Part shown: positions 49,901 to 63,200 of the stretch, one piece after another | How positions within the stretch are numbered: position 1 is the first letter of the stretch | Layout: every line of letters begins with the position of its first letter | NCBI RefSeq assembly: GCF_001640805.2 | Contig: NC_066847.1 | Span: forward strand, 24,047,504-24,111,503 | Reading direction: 5' to 3' | Length of the DNA stretch: 64,000 nucleotides | From: Lates calcarifer | Lineage: Eukaryota; Chordata; Actinopteri; Centropomidae | The notes under the pieces: model-generated | What the model was told of the DNA's origin: nothing | The model's input: the letters and a program-made list of their open reading frames with translations, nothing else | The model's database searches: none | Translations under genes and position numbers: made by a program

Positions 49901-52900
49901 CATACAGATGAAGAAAGACATGCGCGCACGCACACACACACACACACACACACAAACACAGGACATGGAGACAGGCACACACATACACCAGACTGATGAG
50001 AGGCTGAACTGAGGTGACAAACACACACACACACTTAAAATAATGGGTGTCAATGGGCCACTGATTTGTGCTATTACAATATTTGGGTAATTACATAAGT
50101 TTGTGGACTGGACAGGAAACTTCCTCACAGAATGATGAAGCTCTTCAGGCAACAAGTGCAATTTTGTAGGAGATTTTGTCTAATAGCCACAAACCAACGA
50201 AATGTATTTAAATAAAGTAAAAATAATTTTGTGGTTGTTTGTATGTCTGGCAATAAGTCCAGGGTGTACCCCGCCTCTTGCCCAATGTGAGCTGGGATTG
50301 GCTCCAGCCCCCTCGCAGCCCTCAGATGATAAGTGTTATAGGTAATAGATGGAAAAAGTATCTTAATAATATTTGACGACACAGAGCTGGAGTTCCAGTT
50401 TCAATTTTGAGGCGTTTAAGTCTTTAAATTAAAGATATACAAAAAGAATTTCAACTGTGTACATGACATGAGTGTGAATGTATGCGAGCCAGATGAGCAA
50501 CATATTGAGAGCATTATCTTTGTATATGTTTATCCTGTCATGATAGACTTGTGTATTTGTGTGTGTGAGTATAAAATGAGTCCTCCTACCTCCATCGCGG
50601 AGCCCCATAGCACCATGTCCTGTCCATGAGGCTGTGGAAGGTGCTGTGCATGCGAGTGCGTGTGGACGTGGTGGCGGGGGTGTGTGTGCGCGTGGTGCGT
50701 GTCCAGCATCGCTGCCTGTGGGGGGTATAGGGCACTGGGCACGGAGGGGAGGGTGTGAGGGCCGGGATATCCTGCCATCTGACAAAAAGAGCAGGGACAG
50801 AGACAAATGTTAGTCTTTAGGTTCTTTTTGTTTTTTTTTTGTTTTTTTCTTATATCACAAGATCCATTTTGTAATTATAACAAATGCAGCAGTAGCAGAA
50901 GAATAGTGGAATTTGTCTAAATACCTGGTAGTGTCCTGGGTGCTGGGGACTAGGGTAAAAACCTTCACTTGAGCGAGGACTGGGATAGCCTGGTCTACTC
51001 GGCTACAGACAGAGACAGAAAGAACAAAAGAAAAAAAGAAAGAGAAAAGGAGATTGAGAAATAGAAAGATAAAGAAAAACAAAAATTAAGTGTTGTCTCA
51101 TCTTGTTTCCAAAACCAAAATGATACAAGTCGGGACACCTGGTCATTCAGACAATCGACACACAAACCTCCAGGAGCTGTTTGTGTGGCTGGGTTAGCTG
51201 TCAATCAAAAAAAGAGGGACCACCCACGGGGCTGCAAGTCCACCAAGCTGTTAGTTGAACTGGCATGAACTACTGTCCCTATGTTACAAACATAAACATC
51301 CATGGATTACCGGTGTAGATTATGTTAAATTCCTGCACTACTACTGATCGCTGGAAAACCTGGTTAGATATGATGCAGGTGTGTAAACAGTCTGTTATGG
51401 TTGCATGTTCACCAAAGACCCCTATTTTAAGTACATTTTTTTGTTCTAATTTGGAAACTGTCTAGACTGAATGACAGAAGTGTAAAATATTTCCAATTAG
51501 CAGAATAAAAGGGATTTATCCTACTATGAATCATTTCTAAAGCAAGATAATGTGATGCAGCTTTCCACTGAATGTTGTTGGCCAAAGGAACAGACTTTAA
51601 TAGAGGGAAGTGAGTCTGATTCTGGATTATAGCCACTTGTAGGTAAAACCAGAAGTCCTTGGTGAACCCACAGCCTAATTTCTTCTGTTGGTTTCTGGTG
51701 ATTTGTTGAGATGAAACTGTTAAAAACTGATGAACAGTTTCCCCTCTTGGAATGACTGGAAACACTTTTCTTGATGATTTAAACTGCTCTAACACAGAGC
51801 AGGTGTCTAGCACAATATTACTGTAACCTCTACCTTCCACAGTCTCTCATAGTAGCTTTCTCTGGACCACACCTCCGACGGCAAGACAGACACAAAAGAC
51901 ACATAGGGAGGGGTAGTGGGGGGGGGGGGGGGGGACAGCAAAGAAACAGACAGGAAGGAATGACAAAGAGGAAGATAAGGAAAGAAAAAAGGGGAAAAAA
52001 AAGTAGAAAGAGAAGGACAAAGAGAAGCAGACAAGACAAACTGAAGACAAGACAAAAGGGAGTGTCAAAGTTTCAGACACAGAGTCAGACCGACAGACAG
52101 AAACATACAGCAGGTTTGTGGATGTGCTCACACGGGGGGAGGACACAGGGTTCCTACTCAAGAAGAAAATTATATCTTAAAAGTTTCAATCTGGCCCAAA
52201 TTCACAGCCCTGTCATAGTCAGTCCATGTGGAGGGAGGTTTCCCTGGGAATACCCAGTTTAAAAACAGAAAGAAAAACACAGGGACAGCAGACACATAGA
52301 CTGGAGGTTAATCACAGAGGACACAACAGGATGAGACAGAAACAGTTTTCTTAAGAATCAATGACCAGATGAATAGGCACTGTCAATGTCATCCAGTACC
52401 AGGAGTTTCACCACCAGCTTGCCGTTTACAGGAAAAACAGGCAATAGCAGCAGTTTGCCAATGCTCACCATCTACTGGCAATGAAAATAAGCTGACACAA
52501 TTTTGACACTTTGACTACTGCAGCTGTTCCTTCTGTTTGAGTTGTAGAGAATCAGCAACATGTCAAAAGTAAATATTTATTCAATTTATTTAATATAAGT
52601 TTTTTGCTTGCTACAACCTCATTGGATGAGGTGCTGTGCATGGTTATGTGTTGTTAACTAACAATTCTCAAGCCACAGCTATGTGTCATCACCTGTGGCA
52701 GTTAAACTGATTGTATGAATTAAAATTGCAGCAAATTTCAGGGCAGCCCACACCGTCATTGGGATTCTTTTTAAAATGAACCTGTTGTTACGAGACACGT
52801 ACTCTCACTAGCATGTAGTCCCATGGCATAACTCCATGAAGAATTTTAGGAATGTGGAGTAGCATGGTGTAATTAAGATTTTCTTTTTACTTAATGTATC

Positions 52901-55900
52901 ACTCTAGGGCACAATTCACTGACTACCACACAGACACGTCTATCACCATTTAGGTGCCACAATGCTGTGCAAACATACAGCAAAAGCTGACAGGGACGTT
53001 TCACTGTGACTTGTAACAGGAATGGATTTTGTCCAGTGGAGGGATTTAACTTGTGACTTGTCTTCTGGCTGTCTTACCTATTCTGTATTTTTGTGCTACA
53101 AGTATCTCTGATTGTAAAGGTGCATCCTATTTTTACATTTTATTTACGCTCTCCCAAGGCAGAGTGCTGATACAGCTCTGAGGGAAGACTAAAGAACTCT
53201 CACCTCAGAACAGATTCACCCACAAAAACCAGCTCATGTGTAGTGCTACTTGGTCAGCACCCAACAGCTAGGTCAAGGTGAAAGTGAGCTAGCTCTGTAT
53301 AAACAGGATTAAGTAGAGAGAGACCTTTTAGCTAGGTCTTTATGTATTTATGGTAACTGTCTCAATCTCAAGCTTCACACATTCTTCACAAGCGTCAGTT
53401 GTATATGCAGCAGGTCAGTGTGGCAGAATTCAGTACAGACTGCAGTTCCTTAGCATTATGGTGAATTATACTATATGTTACAGTAGTTGAAAGTCATTCC
53501 TCTTGGACAGATATGAGACCTGGTGCTGGAGAGTGTAAAAGTTGCTGCATTACAGCATTAGTTCTGGACTTTGGCTTCCACCTAGTGTAAAAAAAAAATG
53601 GTTTCAACATCCTTTTTGAGCTCATTCATCATTTAAATTCCAGGGACGTGTTACAGCAGACCACAAGATTTTTTTGTCAATTCTGTGACTCTTTGCTTTT
53701 TCTGGCAAAATCCATGAAATATTGTATATAAGCTCTGAGTGTGTGTGTGTGAGGTGAGTCAGACTGTTAGCCCAGTGGAATTAGGATTTTACACAGGCAT
53801 CCTGAACAGGCTAGAAATAGGGTGCAATAATCCGGGGACACATCAACACAATGCCTGACGCAGACAAACACAAACGTATGTTACTACATTCAATCACGAC
53901 GCAGAACATTTTAACAGCACTTCTTTTGCATCCTAAACCATGTCACCAGGCCGAGCATAAACATGCTCACTGCACAGTCACTGGTGCTGGCATCAAAATC
54001 ATGGCACTTAATTATAATCAATGACTCAATGTTTGGAATATTAAAGCAACAGATCAAATAATGTTGCAACATTTTTTTTTTACATGGAGTTTATGTCCGT
54101 TTTGTGCATTCTGCCAAAAAATTGACTGACATGTTCCTTTTTCAATGTTTTTCTTTCCTAAGTGACTGATTAAACAGCACTGTGCTTATTTTAACTTTGG
54201 CTGTCATGTGGTGAACATAGAGAAAGTCAAGGGATGTGGGCATAAACCAGTATCCTGAGTGCAGTAACGTGCCAAATTTTAAATAAGCACTAAAAGAAAA
54301 TGAACCTTTTAAGGTCCTGGAAACATTATTGTCATCAATCAATCAGCTTATGGAACAAATATAAACAGACAATTTTCAGCCAGAGTTGGAGAAGCTCTGT
54401 GTCCATGTCACTAGTTCGAAGTGGGTGGGGCTCACTCGCTTGTGTTATGTGCTTGTGCTGTCAAGCCACTGTCAATCAAATTTGACTGAAAACCAAGTTA
54501 TCAAGGTCTGTGAAGAAAAAAAAAAATCCACCTTAAAATACTGTCATAACATGTTTCAAGTGGAAATCTTTTTATTATAAAAGAAAAAACTCAGTTTTTG
54601 GTGTCAGTTCCTTTGAATCAAATCCTTTGAGTGAGTCACCATTTCAATGTCCCAATCAACAACAATATAGTAAATTTATCTACCTTCAATAGCCTCAATT
54701 GATCAATAATAATCAAGTTCAATATGATGTTATTTCTTGTGCAAGAAGCCCACCCCCCCAACATTTATCAGAGGCTCCACAACCAAGAATGTTGCAACGT
54801 TCTTTGATGCAGACATACAGGTTTGTTTTAGTTATTAAAAATATCTATCGTGCAGCGTAGCAGTACACCACCTGCCTTCAAGGGTCTGGACATGTTTCTT
54901 TCAGAGCAGGGGATGGGAAATGCTGTGTGGGTAGTTACAGGGAAGCTTGGTATTTGACTGTGTGGATGAGGGTTGGTGGAGGGCAGCGTGCAAGAAGTGA
55001 GAGGAGCAGGGGAAACCAGTGGGGGCCTCCGACATGACTGCACCGCAGGGTGTTGGGTCTTGGGGTCAGAGTCAGGTTGGAGTGGGGTACTGGGATTAGT
55101 TTGGCAGCCATGGTGAAAGCTGGGCAACAGCGGGATTTTAAGATTAGAATTTGACATGTGCTGGATGTTTTGGAGGGTGAGGGGACAAACATTTGACATC
55201 CTGCTGAGAGGAGAGTGAAGGTTAGAACTGGATTGGGAGAGGAGTGGAGAGAGGTGCCTAGGATGGGAGTGGGAGTTGTTTGACATTGGCTGGGATGAAC
55301 AGAGCAGGTGGCCGTTAGTAGAGGGATTTATCTTGTAGGGGCAGCTGCCACTGGACATGCTGTCTGAATCTGTGTGAGGTGGAGAACAGAGGTTAGTTTG
55401 AAACTGTGGGGACAAGCTGGGACGAGCTTGGGACTCGGAATTCAACCCAGCGTGGTGTGGAGAGAAAGCGCGATTGTAGAGAGTTTTGTTTTGAGGAGGT
55501 GGTGATTGAGGCTGAGGATTGGGAGAGTAGGAAAAGTGATGGGGAAAGTGCAGAGAGGAGGAGTAGAGTGGAGGAGTGGGGAGTTGAGAGGAGGTGCAAG
55601 GAGATGAGGGATGAGGGTTTCCAAGGCAAAGGGAAAGCTGGGAGGCAAAGCGCTGGTTTTGGTGGCAATGGTGGTGAGGAGGAGGAGCGGAAAGACAATC
55701 CAGACCGAAGGTGGGCTGCAGAGAGGGACGACGGCTGGGCTGCAAACAGAAAGACAAAGGTAGAGGAGGGAAAAATGGAAATAAAAAAAAGGCACTATAG
55801 AAGATAGAGACATGTAGAAGACAGGTGAGAGAGACAGGGATGAGCTGGAGAACAGACAGAAATATGCAGGAATGTAACCAAAGCCATACAGCAGCTAAGC

Positions 55901-56909
55901 CTCTAAAGGGCTAAAAAAGTTTTTGAATGAGGGAACAGGCTGTTACTTCCCTGAACATTTAAATTTCCTTTTTTGTCTCTCAATCTGATTAACTCCCGTT
56001 GAACACATATGGCTTTAGTTGTAACCAAAAGAAGCAGGTAACAGATGCTAACAGCAGGGGCAGTGAGTGAGGGTGAGGCAGCCAGCAGCTGGGGCAACAA
56101 GCTGTGAGCTGTGGGATGGTACTAGTGGAGAAAGAGGGTGGGGGTGGGGTTTATGGTCTTTAAAAAAAGCGCATTTTAAGAGGTAGGGTCATATTAGTCA
56201 AAGGTAATTATTCAGAAAATCCACCTTGTTTACACATTGCAAGACAGCCAGTTAGAAACATACATCTTGTTGCAGTTTTTGATCATTTTCCACAGCATGT
56301 GCAAATGAGTTTGGTGGTGGTCAAGGGTTTAAAGATGCATATAACAAAAAGCCCCAGTATATGTCATTTGTTATAATCTATAAGACTCTAATACTAACCT
56401 CAATCTGTCCATTATAGTGTGATTATGTGAAAAATGTCAGAACAGAGGCTTTTCAGATACAAAAAAGAATGAATTTATTACACATGCAAAAGCTGGTAAA
56501 AAAAAAAAAGTGACATAAAGGTCACATGATCAGTGGTCTTCTGACCAAAACATTCATTTTATCTTTTTTTTTTTTTTTTTAACCATGATATGGGACTTTG
56601 CTACACCCACCTGACACTCCTCCTTGAAAAGCTGAGAAAACCTCGCTTGAAAACGGACTTAGGCAATAATTGAACTAAACATGTCACCAGGATCCTCCAG
56701 AATAGTTTTAATGTCTTAATATTAATGGGGTCCACTTCCAATCAGGAATGCAGCAAAGTAAGCAAAAGATATATCAGTAACTCCAAACGAAATCAGAGAG
56801 GCTGCGATCCTTCACTAAAGAGTGGATGGGACTTGCAATAATCAGGGTGTCTGACTGTAAACAGCACAAACACAGCAGATACACAGACTCTTTACTGCTG
56901 CCCTCAGAC

Positions 56910-56943
<34 letters not shown>

Positions 56944-59900
56944 TACTCACACAGAGACACAAATTCATGTGGTGTATGTCTTACCTTTGGTGGTGCTTCA
57001 TCAGACCCTCCTGAGTCCCAGGACACAGTGACCTGTCTCCTCATCTCCATCCTGTTCCTCTCCTTCTGCTGGACCTTCTCCTCCTCTAATATAGTGCTGG
57101 AAACAAGGAGAGAGATGATGTAACACACAGATGGTACTGGTATGTTTGTGTGTGTCTGCTGAACTGTCACCTCTTTTAATCAAGTGCTGGGAAGAGACAA
57201 AAAGAAAGCTTAGACAGTAGATGATAAATAGACAGGGTTGTCTCTGTAACAATCTCTAGTGCAAATGCAAAAATGAAGACATGGCATTAACACTTCAGAC
57301 TGTTATTACTATAAATAGTACCCACATATTTAGGTCTTCCCCAACACAACAGTTTATTTTTTACAAGCAAATTGTCTGCTCCAGTGTTTTTCTACCCCCT
57401 GCTGTAAAGACGGCACCCCATAAACACACAGACATTATTCTGGGTCAGAGTTTAATTGCCGCGTGAACTTGTGCATACAGAGAATTCTCCTCGAACACAG
57501 TTTGTACAGAGCGTCAAAACACAAACTACTACAGTACTAAGTACTAAGTACTAAGAAAAACAAATTCCATTTTGTTATGAAATATCTTATTGCTCAGTCT
57601 CTTACTAACACATCAGTCCATCCCTGAACACTCATATAACTCCCAATGATGTTCAATGTGTCAATACTCCCAGTAACAAAAACAATTCAACAGTTGTGTC
57701 AATGGTTTTGGCATCAGACGCTTGAAAAACTCTCTGTCTACTTTGTGGTAGTGCTGGGATGGTCAGCTATTATGTTGCGACATTTACTTTAATTTCAGTA
57801 TTTACATATTTATATTCAAAGTTAAAGTTCCAACTTTAACCCTTCATTGTATATTCACAGTAACTACTGATATCATCTTTTCGCTGTGTCAGGCAAAACT
57901 ATTACTGCAACTAAAGCAGTAAATCTTTGGTTAGTCTTGCTTAGGAAATCAACAAATTAACAAACTGAATCAATTGGAAATGAAGCAAAGTCCCACGCCC
58001 CAAACCAAGCATTTTTTAGGTCTAATGTAGCCAAAGATACCACACTGAATTCACCCACTAAAATTACTCACGCTGACCCGTTCCCTGGGAAAACTGCTGC
58101 TAAATCAAACCCAGATTCCCAGAGGAAGGAGCTGCTGCTGCTTTAGAGCCGACGGCTTCGCAAAACAGAAAACAGAAAACTGAAGGGTTCAACATTCCAA
58201 CAGTCACACACTCTTTCTACTCTCCTCAACAAGGGTAAGGGCTATTTCTAGCAACATCATTACCCTCCTGTTCTGTTGTCTCCAGCCGTGTGTGTGTGTG
58301 TGTGTGTCCTTGCACCTGTCCAAGTCCATCTCCTGTCAGGTTTAGTCCTTCTTTACCGTCACAACACACATTCATGCACAACTGTACAACAGTATCAGTA
58401 TTGAGGTAACATTACTCCACTAAAATAACCTGTGAAAACAGATCCAACACACTGACCACTGGCTTAAACATCAACTGCTTTGAACAGATGACCAAAAAAT
58501 GTCATTACTGAAAGTATTTTTTACTTTACTCAGCCAGCAGTGATGATTTAAATACATGATGATTATATCAGTTACTACTTTTTAGGTTAGAGAAACAACA
58601 ACAGTGACAACAAATAGGGCCTCTAACTGCTTGTAAGGGCTTTTTTCTCCCAGAAAGTAGTGTTTTACAATCATATCAGCATTGTAATTTTGTGTCCCTG
58701 GCCTTGCTACTTAATTTCTATTTAACAAGCCAAGCAATTGGCTTGATCCAAATGTAACCAGTCATCAGTGACTCTGCAAACCTTGCCTCATAGTTTAACA
58801 ATAAATGACATCATGTATGTGTTTGGGTGATGATGATAACATCAGCACCTGGCAACATCATCAACACTGACTGTCTCCTCCCCCACCTACACCACGCCAC
58901 CACCTGGAAAAACAAGGCCTTTAGGTTTATTTATTCAGGCTTGGCTGACTGCACAATCTTGGACGTTTTAGCAACGCCCTGCTTCACTCACGTAGTTCTC
59001 ACCTGTTAGCTGCCCAGAATAGTGGATACTGATGAGTATTGAGCAGTTGAGGAAGATGTAAACTTCATACACAGCAGTACAAATCAAAAGGAAGTAAGGT
59101 GGCTTTAACTCAGGCTGAAACTAACAGCATCAAGCATCCATCCTGCTGAAGTGCTCCTGAGCAAGACATTAAATTCCCTCCAGCTTGGCATGTGACACCC
59201 TGTACTTCAACACTCTGTGTTACTAACCCAAAGCTGCAGAAAGGATACACTGTCCATGAAAACAAACACTTAAATTTTGAAAGATCCCCACTTAAATAAT
59301 CTAACTGAGATTGCTGAACCAACATCTTTGGATTTCTCCCATCAGTGAGAAAACTGAAATCGCTTTTTACAAGGGGATCTCATTCCAACCACGAAGGACA
59401 ATTCCAGAGACCAATAACTGTTTCAATGTGCCTATGGCTGATGTGAATATGTGATATTATTTTAGGACAGACATGATCAAATGAGAACCCATCCTTTAAG
59501 CAGGACATGCAAAGAGACACAGTTCCTCTTGAAGATCAGTAGAAGACTTGAAAACAATCAACTATGAATTATGTTTAAGAGGCACTCAAAATGGCTGCTC
59601 AAAAACCCACAGGTACTGTAGCATCCACTGAACGCAGCGCACTTGCACACATAAACACAGCAGGGAAATAAAGTATTCACTCTATTATAGGCTGATGCCG
59701 CAACATTTAGAAAAGCCTAATGAGACGGAAGAGACCATACTTTACCTTTTGAAAAGGCCTATCTGATAGCACCAGAGTATTTCCAGTCGAGGCACTTTGA
59801 GGAGAATATCCTAGCCACTAAAATGATGATGCGCCAGCCGCACTCAGCACTGATTCGCTACTGAAGGTCGACATGAATAACTACAAAGAATCCCAGCAAC

Positions 59901-60171
59901 ACTAAACAGATAAAACCTACTTCTGCTTGGCAGGATGACACAAATTTGCTCTGTTGCAGCTATACAAAACCCCACTAGACTTCAGGCAGTGGTACATCAG
60001 CACACATAGACTTTACTATCAGGATAATAAGATATGAGAGTTAGGAGCCTTGATCTGCTAGCTTTTACCATGGGAGAACAGAGCTACACTACTTCTGCTT
60101 GCCTTTTCCCTTCCTTCTTTCATTCTCTCTCTCTCTCTCTCTCCCCTCCTGCTGGCAGCTGCCCACTGTGT

Positions 60172-60229
<58 letters not shown>

Positions 60230-63200
60230 ATGTTGGTCTGCAGTCTAGGAAAACTGTAGTAGTAGCTGAGAGCTGCATATTTGGCAGGAGAGACCTATAA
60301 TTGATATTATGATATAAAAGCCGGCCAGACCAAGAGTAAACCAAACTGTATAACCTTATATGGCATGAGTTTCTCCTATTAATAGTCAGTGACCACAGTG
60401 AACATGGTCAATATTGACTTGGTTTCCAAGACACTGGATGAGGCACATTAAGGGTTCCTCACTATTTCTTCAAGGTATCATAGCCAATTAGAGTACATGT
60501 TCTTAATTTTGTCAGCCTTGCACCCAAGTGCAGTTCACATGTACTTTTCCATCCCGAGTCTTCAGCCTATCAAAACATACAACCACAAACACACCGCACA
60601 TGTGTCAAATGTGCGGACCTCCACGATGTGGACGACTGCAGCTCAGCTGGAGCCAAAATAAGGGAGTGAGATCAGGAGAACACAATGAGGAGGTGAAAGA
60701 GTTCAGGAGGAGAGGATAAAAAAAAAAAACCACACAAAAGGTAGAGTTTGCAAGAGGAGTAGGATTAGGGGCCATGAGAGGAGAGCTGACATTGAGAAAA
60801 TTTGGAAGAGGAATCGTGGTGGAATTTAAGGTGTGAGTCATGCTGGTTTTAAGCAAACTCATAAAACCACAGGAGTTAAATATGTACTCTTATTTTCCTG
60901 TTTCTGTGTGTGTGCAAGAGAGAGAAAAAGAACAAGACAGAGTGAGAATGTGCATGCCGAAGGAAACAATGATGGCATTTTGCTGGGCTCCTGAAACTTG
61001 CGTTGTTCTGTGTGTATGAGTTTGTCAACAGAAAAGTATGCTTCAGCTCTCAATACTAATGATGTGAGGTAAAGTTTCATACATTACATCTAGTTTTCTC
61101 CTAGTTAATTCAGTTTTGAATAATAAGCAAATGTATTACTGCATAAAAACATATTACATGCACATGTTTACATGCGGTATTTGGTGTGTTATTAAGCTCC
61201 CAGTTAAATCAAATCTATTTGCATGTAAATGTCAGAATTTAAGGGGAAGACATCCTCAGAATAACATATTGCTGAGGTGAAGCAGTGATTCAACTTTGAT
61301 CAGTGCTGTAAAAGCATCCTTGCAATCTGGCCACATTATCATTTATTTAAATTCATCTAGGGCAACCCACTCTTAAGTGAAAACGAGAAATCTGGAAGAT
61401 CACTGTGATCATGTGTAAATAAAAAAAGCAAACAAACAGCACATGTGCATTATTAAGGTCCAGTAGTGAATGATCTGAGGTACAGATCCTGACTTTACCT
61501 GATGAGTAGTTCATGTAAAATGTCATGATTAAGTGTAATGAGCTGTTTCCACTGTTGAGTTTCAGTTTGTTTTCTACTTCTTTCATTATCACCACCACTC
61601 CTGTTATTATGATCTATCTCGCCATCAGAGGCGATGCTGAAACATCATTTCCAAAAAACTACAGGTCCGTTCATGTCTGAATGATTAAGAATTGTTGTGT
61701 CATGGTGGCTGGGAAAAGCTCTACTGGTGCTGCACCCCTTACTTACCCCTACTGTGTACCAAAAGGAAAATGTAAGAAAGACTTGATGGTAAAGAATTAG
61801 TGTTAACTCTTGTTCAATTCTGTATTCGAGATGCTTAAAAAATTATTTTACTCACTCAAGTTCTGCTGAGAGAAGGAGTGTCTTAGATTTAAGTCAATAC
61901 TGTATCTGTACAAACAGGGATCTCGATTCTTTTACACAAAGCAAAGCAAAGGGTCCTGTCAAGCATCATCATGCATGCACATACTATATCTAAAACAGCT
62001 TTTTATTTATCTCAAATGTGCTGGGGAAATTTAAAAATTAAGAGCTGGTGATGTCACTTTGGCTATTAGCATCCTATGATTAGCATTAACTATAATCATA
62101 TAATGTAACCCTACACTGGCACATAAATCATAAAACATGTCAGGTTTATGGAGTCAATCTCTTCCTTTAATTTACAAGTGAAATCATCTTTTTTCCCCTC
62201 TCCTCTCACCTGATGATAACTGACACCATGCCCTGTTGTTCATAGGTTAGTTGCCTGTCTTGTCAGCGCAACTCTCCGTCTCTTTGATAAAACTTTTCCT
62301 AAATACTTTAATGTCTAGTTCAGTTAGTAGTATGCTACAAGAGTGACGAATAGGCTGGCCCTTTCCTGTTCAAAGGAAAATAATCACAGTGACGCGTTAC
62401 TCTGGGGCTTAGTCAGCAAGTTTTTAAATTACTAACAGTGTTGTCTAGCTCTGCCATATCTGATCACAACATGCCCAGGACATCGTCTCTTGATAGATAA
62501 AGTCTCTCTCGTTCCAAATCTGTCTCCAGGCAAAGCTAGTAACAAGGCAGTGATGTATCACTTAACAAGAAGGTAAGGCGTGACCAAGATGTCTCAATTA
62601 ATCTATCTCTGTCATCATCACATCTCTGTTACTATGCCAACCGTAACGTCATCGGCTCAAACAGGAGGTAAAGTGGAGCCTGTTAAGTGTGGATTTAAAA
62701 AGAAATCATACTCATGAGGTAAAGGTACTAACTTTCAGGGTTTAACGTGAGGGTCTTAATTACACATCAGATGAACTGTGAAGACACTGTTGTCATTTAT
62801 ATTATATAATATATTTCCCCAGAGAGCTATGTCTCCTAAATTGAATTGAAGTCAACATCACCAAAAACCCTTATGGATGAAAGTAAGCACCTTAACCTCC
62901 TAGTCATTATTTCAAGTGTGCTGGAGTAGACCCAAAACACTGAAAAAGATATTACTGGCCAGCTAGTTACAAACTGCACTGTATACGACTGCTGCACAGA
63001 GGGTTTGGGCAGGATTCAAGACTTCACATATAATAACTGCTGTCATAGTCAAAAATCCACAGCATGTTTGGGATGTTAATAAAATTTGTTCAACATTACA
63101 ATACTATTATCCACAGAACTGTTTTTGAGTGACATTAGTACAGTGTCTACGGCAGGTATACTTTCACCACACAGGAATTTACCCTCTCATGTCCCTTATT

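Noticed and set aside
49572..50034. Several open frames rich in Cys-Val or His-Thr
   Set aside because: Translations of CA/TG microsatellites and of DNA antisense to a ptk2 exon.
55406..55807. 133-residue plus-strand open frame
   Set aside because: Antisense shadow of the Pro/Ser-rich ptk2 candidate exon; the Glu/Arg-rich composition follows from the complementary purine-rich strand.
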